From: Paraescarpia echinospica
Taxonomy: Eukaryota > Annelida > Polychaeta > Sabellida > Siboglinidae
Assembly (NCBI GenBank): GCA_020002185.1
Contig: CM034544.1
Span: forward strand, 38,468,243 to 38,532,242
Reading direction: 5' to 3'
DNA: 64,000 bases
The notes beneath the pieces are model-generated. The model saw only the letters and a list, made by a program, of their open reading frames with translations, ran no database searches and was not told where the DNA came from. This document shows positions 32,344-42,388 of the stretch, in pieces. How positions within the stretch are numbered: the stretch's first letter is position 1; each line of letters opens with the position of its first letter. Position numbers and translations under genes: made by a program.

Positions 32344-33945
32344 AAAAAAAACTCTGGACTTGGCCACCAAACCAGAAGTTTTTTTTAATTTATTTTGAGT
32401 TATCGATATTGCTTTAAGTTTTGTGATGAAGTCGTGCATATCAATTTATTAGTAGCTTAGCAGTGTTACATTTATTTTACGTAAACATTGGTCCCATATT
32501 GCAATTATGTTTTGCCTCTTAATTAAGTTAAAGATTTATACCGTTTATTAGTTTTGCATTGCGATACTAAAAACATTAAATTTGTGATGCAATACAATGG
32601 CTCTCATAGCATGTGTACTTTACTTTATTGACAATTATCTATAATATATTGAAAAACACCACGATCGTCTGAGGATCTTGCGCCATGACAATTTACACTA
32701 TATTATAATATTATTATTATTGTTTTCGTTATTGTTATTGTTATAATTATTGTTATTATATTATTATTATTATTGTTTCAATATTTCTGACTTCAGAGCA
32801 ACATGAAGCCAGCGGTATATGATGGGTAATTGAGATACCAAGCTACTGCGGCACTAGCGATACTATCGCGATCCTTATCATAGATATCCTTAAGTCACAA
32901 TGTCAACTGCTCCATTTTATCTAAGTTCCTAATGGTGGTTCCCATTGTGTAGCACTATGTGACATTTACGTTTCGAGATCCGAACATAAACCACAGGTAA
33001 AAGATTTTCTAGTGAGGGTTATCAAATCCCCTTTGTGTATTGGTGTCAGCTCAGAAGAATTTTATGGGATCTCGCCTTTGATTTGTTTTATCACTACTCC
33101 TTATTCATCTGTAATGCTTCATCGCTGCATTGTGTTACGAACGGTTTGAACTTGTAAGCAATAACTCACGTCATGATTATAACTGCATTGAACAGAATGC
33201 AAGAAAGAACAAATACATTATGTAGCACTATATATATATATATACATTGATACGTCACAATAGTTTTGATTTCACACATTTATGATAAACAAATATCGAA
33301 AATGACTAGAACGCACTACTACTTTAGGTCCTAAATAATGTTTCTCTTAGAAATCACTAAACCATTTACGAACACCGCATCGATATCCGACGAATTATTG
33401 TATGGTTATACAAGTATGATATTCTACGTATCCACCTGCATGTTCATTGGCATATGTATGCGTATTGACGGGGCAGTTTAACTGATACCCAAAATTGAAT
33501 TCGTTATGAAACAGCGCAGCTGTGCTGAATTCAATAAATCAAGGTAATTTAAAGAGGACTAATGCTTGCTGCGACGCGTCGTGGCCAATTATCACCGTTC
33601 CAGAAATATTCTCATCAGACATGTGGAAAGCTAACTGTCCTTTCGCACGCTTCGGTTGAAATAAAAAGCAGCCGTTGTTGAGCAAATGACTCCAAGATAT
33701 TGCTTTCCTATGTGTTATTGGCAACGACAGGGTAATTTTAAATCACACTGACAAACCATTGCCCATACAAAGCTGCTATTTTAGTACAACTATTTTTGAA
33801 TGTGTTATTTACTGGAACTGCCTGGGAACTGACCATAGTCTTATCAGTTAAATGGGCTAAAAGACAATGACATTGTCAATAATAATAAAAAAATTCAGTG
33901 TCACTGTGAAGTATCATTGACAAATTAAAAAGAAATTTTTACAGC
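32344..33945. other. Spacer with ATT-rich tract
   Basis: A (TTATTATT)n tract lies at 32695-32775 and a short TA run at 33228-33243. No gene supported. Confidence 0.35.
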
Positions 33946-34248
33946 CAATAGTTTAGAACACATACGTTTTGTGTATTGTAATCTTTACCAATAGTTTATA
34001 ACACATACGTGTTGTGTATTGTAATATTTACCAATAGTTTAGAACGCATACGTGTTGTGTATTGTAATATTTACCAATAGTTTAGAACACATACGTGTTG
34101 TGTATTGTAATCTTTACCAATAGTTTAGATCACATACGTGTTGTGTATTGTAATCTTTACCAATAGTTTAGATCACTTACGTGTTGTGTATTGTAATATG
34201 TACTAATAGTTTAGATCACATACGTGTTTTGTATTGTAATATTTACCA
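33946..34248 (+). repeat. 43-bp tandem repeat, seven copies
   Basis: Unit starts CCAATAGTTTAGAACACATA and recurs at 33946, 33989, 34032, 34075, 34118, 34161 and 34204 with few changes. Each unit contains the near-palindromic CACATACGTG. Confidence 0.85.
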
Positions 34249-34377
34249 AATAATTTCCAATACAAATTATAACGTTGTGTACATGCAACAAAATATGTAT
34301 ATAGATTATATATTAGTGACAGTTCTCGGACAATAAGTTGATACGCGAATGTGTCGCAGTAACTAGAGCATCAGACT

Positions 34378-34540
34378 AACAACTCTCCCTCTCCCTAGAG
34401 CATCAGACTAACAACTCTCCCTCTCCCTCTCCCTCTCCCTCTCCCTCTCCCTCTCTCTCCCTCTCCCTCTCCCTCTCCCTCTCCCTCTCCCTCTCCCTCT
34501 CCCTCTCCCTCTCCTCTCCCTCTCCCTCTCCTCTCCATCA
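34378..34540. repeat. (CTCCCT)n homopyrimidine tract
   Basis: Nearly pure CTCCCT repeats, preceded by a direct duplication of CTAGAGCATCAGACTAACAA. The minus strand offers many GGGAGA units, a canonical G-quadruplex pattern; the tract is also a mirror repeat able to form triplex DNA. Confidence 0.9.
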
Positions 34541-35222
34541 ATAAAAAATAAAATGTCATCATCAATAAATGTCATCATGGTCATGTCATCGTCATCAAAA
34601 ATAATAAAATGTCATCGTAATATGTCATAAAATGTCGTAAATAATGCGTAAAAATAAATAATAAATAATAAAATGTCATCAATAAAATGAAAAGTAAAAA
34701 AAATAAATAATAAAATAATGTAAAAATGTTAAATAAAAATAAAATAAAATAAAATAAAATGTCATCAGTAAAAATGTTAAAAAATAAAGTAATAAATAAA
34801 TGTTAAATGTTAAAAGTAAAATAATAAAATGTTAAATGTTAAAATATTAATATGCAAATAAAATGATACATCTAGTAAATAAAATCAGTAAAATAAAATG
34901 GTAAGAAATATTAAAAATAAAATGTCAAAATATTAAATATTAAATATTAAAATATTAAAATAAAAATAAAATAAAATAATAAAAAATAATAAAATATTAA
35001 AATAAAAGTAAAAAATAAAATAAAAGTAAAATAGTAAAATGGTAAAAATCTTAAATGTCATTAAAAATAAAAAATATTTAAAAATAAAAATATTAAATAA
35101 AATGTTAAATAAAAATATTAAAATATTAAAAATGTTAAGTTTTTTGATAAATAAATAAAAATATTAAGTAAAAATAAAAAGTAAATGTGTAAAATGGTAA
35201 AATTAAAATAAATGTCATGTAA
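34541..35222 (+). repeat. A-rich simple DNA built from AATAAA and ATGTCATC words
   Basis: About 680 bp composed almost only of AATAAAAT, TTAAATGTTAAA and TGTCATC words with almost no G or C. CTCTCCCTCTC resumes directly after it (35228 on). It therefore looks inserted into, or grown within, the CTCCCT tract. Confidence 0.7.
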
Positions 35223-35472
35223 AATGTTCCTCTCCCTCTCTATCGCCAGGGCAATTGTGCATGTGTACAGGTGTGCATGTATGTATGGTGGCCGCACGAA
35301 TTGCAGATGAGTATATCTGCTCAGTGATGTAGGGGAAATATTTATACACGTATCATCCTTACACGTCTACAAAAGGGTGGCAGAATGGGTGTACCCCAAT
35401 TCACCGTGCGATTTCCGCTCTGGCAACGGAAATGTACAAATGGTCTTTTGTGTAAGGCAACAACAAGAGAAC

Positions 35473-35503
35473 GCACGCGTTGCGCACGCGGGGCAACGCG
35501 TGC
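35473..35503. repeat. 11-bp GC-rich hairpin
   Basis: GCACGCGTTGC and GCAACGCGTGC are perfect inverse copies around a 9-base GC-rich loop, in otherwise AT-rich DNA. Confidence 0.7.
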
Positions 35504-35585
35504 TATTTAAAGTAGCTTTTGTATATCTCACAAAAACGTTCGGTTACTTAAAGAGATAATCTCTTTTACGGTCCTCAAAAGTTTG

Positions 35586-35589
<4 letters not shown>

Positions 35590-35666
<77 letters not shown>
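35590..35666. repeat. (TA)n microsatellite
   Basis: Pure TA repeats with rare ACAT interruptions. Confidence 0.95.
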
Positions 35667-35668
<2 letters not shown>

Positions 35669-35761
35669 CAAACAAACACACATAAATATTGGTAGCAGTG
35701 GCCTATCATCGCTGCAATTAATATGGGTTGATTTCTAGCATGAAGTTGTTATGACATACGC

Positions 35762-36178
35762 CTAAGAGAATGCGGTTTATCAAAACTAGAGACTATAATA
35801 TTGAGAGGAGATCAGATAAAAGTGTTTGAAATATTGAATGGCTATGGAAATTTTGATAGAAATATTTTTTCTCAGTTACAAAACATAGAAGGAATAGAGG
35901 ACATGACGTTCCATTATTAAAGTAGCAGTGTAGATTAGATATAAGAAAATTATCATTTTCACAAATGAATGTAAAGGAATGGAATACATTATCTGCTGAT
36001 TGTGAGGGTGTAAGTAGCGTGAATATGTTTAAAAATAAAATCGACACATACCTCAGAAGGGCGGGATACACGTATATTAAAGGTTATTTTCTCTCGATCA
36101 GCCAAAGGGCGTCCATGTCCATCTGCCATTTAGAGTTAATTCTCTGGCTGGCAATCTTGTTAAATCTTATTAAATAGG
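35762..36178 (+). mobile_element. CR1-like LINE fragment, copy C
   Basis: Plus-strand 3' end of the same family: coding for RECGLSKLETIILRGDQIKV and EILNGYGNFDRNIF, then NVKEWNTLSADCEGVSSVNM and FKNKIDTYLRRAGYTYIKG, then a UTR ending CTGGCAATCTTGTTAAATCT. A frame change separates the two coding pieces. It is truncated about 417 bp from the 3' end. Confidence 0.85.
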
Positions 36179-36337
36179 TGTTAGTTGCAGAAACGGCAGT
36201 AAGACTGGCTCGCCAGGTGCCTCTGTCCGCGTAAAAAAAACTACCAATGCAGAGGGTAGATGCAGGAGTGTTTCGAAACTTTCCTTATCACATATTGATA
36301 TATAGAATGGTAAGTTTTTATGTAGTACAGGACTGCT

Positions 36338-36380
<43 letters not shown>

Positions 36381-36537
36381 CGTGTGTGTGTGTGTATGTG
36401 TGTGTGTGTGTGTGTGTGTGCGTGTGGGTGTATGCGTGTGTGAGTGTGTGTATGTGTGTGTGTTTGTGTGTGTATGTGTGTGTGTGTATATATATGTGTG
36501 TGTGTGTATGGGTGTGTGTGTGTGTGGGTGTGTGTGG

Positions 36538-36580
<43 letters not shown>

Positions 36581-36735
36581 TGTGTGTGTGTGGGTGGGTG
36601 TATATATGTGTGTGTTTGAGTGTGTGTATGTTTGTGTGTATGTGTGGGTGGGTGTGTTTGGGTGTAGGTGTGTGTGTGTGAGGGTGTGTTTAGTTGTGGT
36701 TTTGTGTGTGGGGGTGTCTCTGTGTGTGTGTGTGG

Positions 36736-36796
<61 letters not shown>

Positions 36797-36890
36797 TGTG
36801 TGTGTGAGTGTGTGTGTGGGTGGGTGTGTGTGGTTATGGGTGTGCGGTGTGTGTGTTTTTGTTTGTGGGTGTGTGTGGGTGTGGGAGTGT
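36338..36890. repeat. (AT)n followed by long (TG)n microsatellite
   Basis: A TA run at 36340-36374 runs into about 510 bp of TG repeats with scattered GTGGGTG and TATG interruptions. All ORFs across it, on both strands, are repeat translations. Confidence 0.95.
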
Positions 36891-37643
36891 TCTGCACGCT
36901 AGTATGTATATGCCCTCTTTCTGAAGTTATACTGGTTTCTCTGAATGTATATGCCTCTGCTTGTGTTCCTCAGCCTCTCCTCACTTTCTTTACAGATCAA
37001 GTTACGTATACCGTTGTGACATTCTGTCTGAGGTAGATGAACAATCTATAATATTCATATAATGTTACGCTTATCGGACGCGTAATGAAATCATCATATT
37101 TCGCTGTGAACGACGTAGCATGCTAACACACCGTCACAATGCTTAATGGTTACGCGTAGTAGGCGTCTAATTAGATAAATCATATACAACATATCAGTGC
37201 TATGGGACATAATTAATTCTTTCTAAAAGGCGCGTTGGTTCATAGTTAGGCGCAAGGCGTCGGGTTACCGTTGCAATGACAGTCTGAATATGCCGATTAT
37301 CCATGACACGCCGCATAAATGCAACGGACCACCTGCTACGTAGAACGAAGTCAGCACAAAGATTATGGGAAGGTAGGTGCGTAGAAGCCACGTTTGCTCT
37401 GGGATTTATTGAACATTTTACTTGCGGCGGTTAGCTCGAACCTAACGAGCGCAGGCAGCTTGATGAAAACGTGAAGGAAGATTGTCCAGCCGTTGCAATA
37501 AAGAACGACACTCAACGTGAGTTGTTTATAACTTATATATACACACGTAGTAGTTCGTTTAGAATCTGTTTTCGCTTTGTTATCATGTTATGTTTTACAG
37601 TGTGATATTTGATTGGACAAGCATAAGCAAAGTATAATACTAC
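36891..37643. other. Spacer, no recognised feature
   Basis: A 63-codon minus-strand ORF (37200-37391) resembles nothing I can name. No repeat seen. Confidence 0.3.
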
Positions 37644-37735
37644 TAATAATAATGAAATCTGATATAGCGCCGGTATCCACCGTAGAGGCGCTCACGGCGC
37701 TTGCACATTATTTGACCATTGGTGACTTTAAAGTA
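37644..37735 (-). mobile_element. L2/SINE-type 3' tail
   Basis: Reading the minus strand: GCAAGCGCCGTGAGCGCCTC, then GGTGGATACCGGCGCTATAT, then CAGATTTCATTATTATTAG. This is the usual end of L2-type LINEs and dependent SINEs. The body is missing. Confidence 0.55.
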
Positions 37736-38014
37736 GTAATATTTTAAGAATTGTAAAAGCAGTATTCAAAAAATATAATAAGAGCAACGTTCTAAAAAAA
37801 TAAATGAGTATCATTAATTATACATAATAAAATCAATCAATATGATCGTTATCAATGTAAAGTAGACTCGTTAATACAATCTTTCTATAAATATATATAT
37901 ATATAATATACATAATAAAAGTTATTATATTATAAGTAATATAATAAATAATGAATACAATAAAATTATATTAATAAATAATATAAGTTCAGTATTATAC
38001 AATGTACAGGACAT

Positions 38015-38480
38015 GTCCACATGTCCACATCGTGTTTTATTCTAAGTATACTTTAAAGAGGTGACTTTTCAGGGCTGTTTTGAAGGTGTTGATTGTTGTA
38101 GTATATCTAGCATTGTTTGGAAGCGCATTCCAGATCTTTGTTGCAGATACTATAAACGATCGTGCTCCCCACGAATTATTGTTCCACTAGGAGTAACTTG
38201 TTTGCAGAGCGAATATTTTCACGGGATGGCACATACTGCTTTACAAAATTGCACAAGTAGGTAGAAGAGACACGGTGGATTGTCTTGAATACATGCGTGA
38301 ACATTTTGTAGAAGATCCTATGTTCGATTGACAGCCAGTGTAGTTGTTTGAGGATATGTGTGATGTGTGTGAATTTCCTGGAGAGCGTGACCAGTCTGGC
38401 AGCAGTGTTTTGTAGTCGCTGGAGTCGTCGTAGTTGTAATTTGAGGCCTTGAAGCAGAGCATTGCCCATGTCCAGTCTAG
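38015..38480 (-). mobile_element. L2-like LINE 3' fragment
   Basis: The minus strand encodes the conserved post-RT domain: SRLDMGNALLQGLKLQLRRL, QRLQNTAARLVTLSRKF, HITHILKQLHWLSIEHRI, then SANKLLLVEQ. It is a different element from the one next to it at 38.8-41.6 kb. Truncated at the 5' side near 38480. Confidence 0.75.
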
Positions 38481-39477
38481 AATAATTTAAATACATATAT
38501 ACAAACATATGTTTACTTGATTATAATTGTATATTGTTTTTCTTGTGAAAAATGCAGTGCTCTCTTAATTAGTTTGGCCGTGTGTAACACTGACTATTCG
38601 TGCATTTTTTTTTGAATAAACTGCATGTTTTCATAGTTGCTGCTTAATGTGCCAGGTGTTCTGTAAGTACTATGGACAAAACTAATAAAACTATCAACAA
38701 CATACACCATACCCACAGAGAAAGCGAAAATAATCGCATGGAAGAAACATCTGGCTAATCGAGCGAGTACATTGTCTTAATAATAATAATAGTAATAAGA
38801 TAACTTCTATTGCCCCTAAATCTTTGGAAACCAAGCTCAGAGGCGCATCAAAACAAAAGGATTGGTCAATCTCAAAATCCATAAGTAGTATTCCAGTTGT
38901 CAACAGATGGGTCAAGGCGCTAGGGAGCTACGGTGGATAAGCAAGGTTGTAAAGATAAGTTTTTAAATGACGACGGAATTTTTTTTTATTTTAAACTGAA
39001 CTATCAGTAAGAGGGAGCATATTCCAAAGAATTGGAGCACCAACAGAAAAAGCCCTAGTTCCAATGTTAGGGTTGATTCTAGGAACTAGTAGGTCAGAAC
39101 TATATGATCGAAGCTGAATAGGTTTTCTTACAGGAGTAAGCAATGAATACAAATAAGATTGTTACTTAGTGCTTGGTATGTAATGGTACATATCTTAAAT
39201 GTTACAAGATATCGTACATGAAGCCAATGCACAAATTTCAAAAGTGAGCGAAAGAAACCAAGTGATCTTGTAACTACTCTTATTAGATAATTTTGGACAC
39301 GCTGACGTTTTGTGATATCCTTGCTAGCGATATTATATAGGAAGGAATTGCAATAGTCAAGTCTGCTGCTAACAACAGAAAATGACATATACCGGCGAAT
39401 ACGGCCGAAGATCACGAATATTATAAAAACAACAGCGACCTGTTTGAGATATGTGTTGTCGGAAATTGAAGTTACTA

Positions 39478-40115
39478 TCAAATATCACTCATAGATTCCG
39501 CACCGATGTTGCTGGCGTGATATACTGATTCAAAATACGCGTAGGGAAAAACCATCCAGTTTACTAAATGCTGCATTGGACTACCAATAATGATCAATTC
39601 AGTTTTATTTGCATTTAATTTCAACGTGCTGTCAGCCATCCAGTGGAAGATATCTTGAAGGCAATCGCTAAGTTGGTTAAGGGAGCGATTTGTATCCGTG
39701 GTAGCCAACGAAATGTAGATATGAGTATCATCAGCATAAAGATGTTGATCGAAGTTATGTCTTTGTAAAACAGAACTTAGTGGCGTGGTGTAAAGAGTAA
39801 AAAGCAAACGCCCAAGAACAGAACACTAAGGAACACCAAATAAAGCCGGCAGTGCAGCCAAAAAGCAGTTCCCAACCTTTTACAGTTTGGTATCTATCAG
39901 TAAGAAAACCAGCTTAGAGCTGTGCCAGATATGCCGCATAATCTTAATAAGCGTTCAATGAGAATGTTGTGATCAATCGTGTCAAAAACGGCAGACCGAT
40001 CTAGTAAGGTAAGTGCAGTCACTTTACCATTATTAATGTTCAAGTTATTGTCATTGTGAACCTTTAAGAGGGCAGTCTCTATTGAATGAAACTGTCCATA
40101 TGCCGAATGTGACAC
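39478..40115 (-). pseudogene. L2-like LINE reverse transcriptase pieces
   Basis: Piece 39897-40115 holds motif A (LLDRSAVFDTIDHNIL; the usual Asp-Leu-Ser pair is altered to DRS). Piece 39478-39807 holds LFTLYTTPLSSVL and the catalytic YADD. They are in different frames. Confidence 0.75.
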
Positions 40116-40356
40116 ATTAGTTAATACACTTGTGCTAATATCAGACCTTAGACGACTTGCTACAACTTCTAGTATTTTGAAAATAAAACTAAGGTTATAA
40201 CTGTGTTTATAACTGTTTAGATTTGTTTAGGCAAAGATGACTTCTTAAGAAGTGGTGTGACATGGGCGTATTTGAAATCATCAAGAAAACAGCCAGACCA
40301 AAGGGATGCATTCATAATATTTTGTATAGGTCCAATTAGTGTATCGATACATGCTT

Positions 40357-41124
40357 TTAGCAAAATGGATCAAGTGCACAAGATTTATTTGGTGAGGACA
40401 TAATTATGTTCCTAACTTGATCAACTTCAAATGATACAAGTAGAGAATTTATTTGTGGAAAGTCCACACTCACATTACTTAAATTATGACGTGGGAAAGC
40501 AGAACGAATACTGATTTTATTCTTAGAGTGACTAGAAAACGAATCACATAGAGACTTAATTGACACATGATCAGGTAGCGATGGAGTAGGCCGTCTGTGT
40601 AGAAAGTCATTGATGCAGTTCCATAACTCACGCGTGTTATCAGACTTATTTATGACCATATTTGTATAATAATCTGATTTACCTTTGGCGATTTGTCTGT
40701 TACAGAGGTGACATTGCTTAGAATAGCGCGAGCTATCGAATGGCGAGCGTGATTTGCGCCATACACGCTCTAAATAACGACGACGCCTTTTAGATAGTAT
40801 AATTTCGGAAATCATCCATGGAGCCGGTGGCCTTTCTGACACACATTTGGATTTTATAGGTGCATGTAGTGCATTGAGTACTTGACAGCACTGTTTATAT
40901 AAGACAGATATATGTTTTTTTTGATCTGTGATAAGGTCGGATATAAGAATATCAGCCACTAAAGCAGTAATGTCAATCCTAAGAATAGCTATGTAAGACA
41001 CATTGTGTTTCGTCTCTAATGGGGTTATAGAAACGTTAACATTAGTAATGCCAGAATGGTGGTCTGATAATCCACCTGAAACAGTAGGTGCTTGGATATT
41101 ATTACAAGTTGAACGGGTTATCAA
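40357..41124 (-). pseudogene. L2-like LINE ORF2 piece (endonuclease end and linker)
   Basis: A 255-codon open piece. SDHHSG marks the last endonuclease block, followed by a long linker that ends at VDQVRNIIMSSPNKSCALDP, the start of the RT domain. Confidence 0.75.
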
Positions 41125-41610
41125 GAGGTCAAGCCAATGGCCAGTATATGTGTCAAAAAAGTAACATGTTGTTTCAAATCAAATGATACCAGAATATCAT
41201 CAAACGTAGTTGTAGTTGTAGAAAGTGTATCCAAATGTAAATTAAAATCACAAAGAATGTAAAATTCTGAATGAATAACTGCTAGATTTTCCAACATATC
41301 CTGAAAGTTTTCAAAGAAATTTGCTGTATGTCCTGGAGGGCGATAGATACAAACAAATTATGCGGAGAAAGAAGAATCTGAAATTTCCGCACACATGGAC
41401 TCAAAATTGGAGTATTCAGATTTAGAATGTAATTCAACTTTGAACTGCTTGAAGTTCATATGTTGAAATGTATTGTATATGTTGAAAATCCACTCAGTAG
41501 GCCAATAGATCGAACTGCAACAGAACTGACATTCTCCGATTTAATAGCCACTTTACATGCCAATCGCAGAAGTTAGTCATTGTTATACCTTATGTATAAT
41601 GCAATTCAAC

Positions 41611-42132
41611 ATGTCCAAACGAAGAGTCCGTTATCCGAGACTAATAACCCTAAAAAGTATCAACATGTTTCTGTTACAGAAAATCTATCATCATGCTGCC
41701 ACGTTATTCTGAATAATAGTAAAAGGCAGCTGGTCTACATGAACATTTAATTAACGTATATGTTAATCTTGGGTATACGAGATCACGTTGAAATGAAGTG
41801 AATCGAAGCAGTAAAAAATTGAACGACAAATGGAAACGGCGCACGACATGTATTGACGCGACAACACCAAAGGCACATTGCAAACTACGCGCTATAGATA
41901 TACCTCGATCATCAATGTTGGTTGCGTGTTTCTTTGTGGATTGCAAGGCGCTGTAGAACGATATATACCGCAATATTCTGAAACGGGGCATATATAGTGA
42001 AATATGATGGTTGTGCCAGTATGGGACAAATTACACTAGACGATTCCAAATAACTAGTGACACATAGGTAGTTAACAACGCATCATGACATATGTGGGCG
42101 TGATATGCACGTTCAGTATTCAAGCTGCGTAA
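41611..42132. other. Upstream region of the GPCR gene
   Basis: No recognised promoter element. An in-frame TAA at 42130-42132 directly precedes the first possible GPCR start codon. Confidence 0.3.
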
Positions 42133-42153
42133 ATGTACGTATGTAATTTGAAT

Positions 42154-42388
42154 ATGGCGACATCGTTGAATTCTACACAGACAATCTTCATTGCGGCTAC
42201 GTCCATGTGGCTAGTGTTGTCGTTCGTTGCAAACATTTGTATCATAGTTGTGATACTGAAAATCAAGAAGATGCGAACAGTCACGAACATGTTCCTTTGT
42301 AACCTCGCAATGTCTGACCTCATTCTCATCTCGTTCGCCATTCCGATGCAGCTACATGATGTCACGCACTCGAACAACTACTACGAAT
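42154..42388 (+). CDS. Class A (rhodopsin-type) GPCR, exon 1
   Basis: Exon 1 of a four-exon receptor of 319 residues that would sit in the plasma membrane and signal through G proteins. MATSLNSTQ has an N-glycosylation site (N-S-T). TM1 contains FVANICIIVVIL (Asn 1.50), followed by KIKKMRTVTN; TM2 contains FLCNLAMSDLI (Asp 2.50). The ATG at 42154 has the better context (A at -3, G at +4); an in-frame ATG at 42133 is possible. The donor GAAT|GTATGT ends the exon in phase 1. Downstream exons add ERY, an ECL2 Cys, WLP and NFVVY motifs. The ligand cannot be told; overall it looks peptide-receptor-like. Confidence 0.85.

Larger units (their letters stand above)
38779..41610 (-). mobile_element. 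L2-like LINE, long degenerate copy
   Basis: Minus-strand order: endonuclease pieces (IYRPPGHTANFFENF near 41330, ILCDFNLHLDT near 41240, ITRSTCNN and GGLSDHHSG at about 41050-41124), linker (40357-41124, with PPAPWMISEIILSKRRRR), RT (FDTIDHNILIERL in 39897-40115; LFTLYTTPLSSVLQ and YADDTHIYISL in 39478-39807) and C-terminal domain (SSRLDYCNSFLYNIASKDI and QRVQNYLIRVVTRS in 39128-39481). The 3' end holds GCGCCTCTGAGCTTGGTTTC and a TTA tail at 38779-38796. Several stops and frame breaks make it dead. Confidence 0.85.

Noticed and set aside
34340..34420. tRNA-like segment (CTAGAGCATCAGACTAACAA, duplicated)
   Set aside because: It resembles a tRNA D-arm to anticodon stretch, but the anticodon stem does not close and no B box follows.
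36170..37036. Long VCVCV and HTHTH ORFs
   Set aside because: Translations of the TG repeat tract; no start or splice context.
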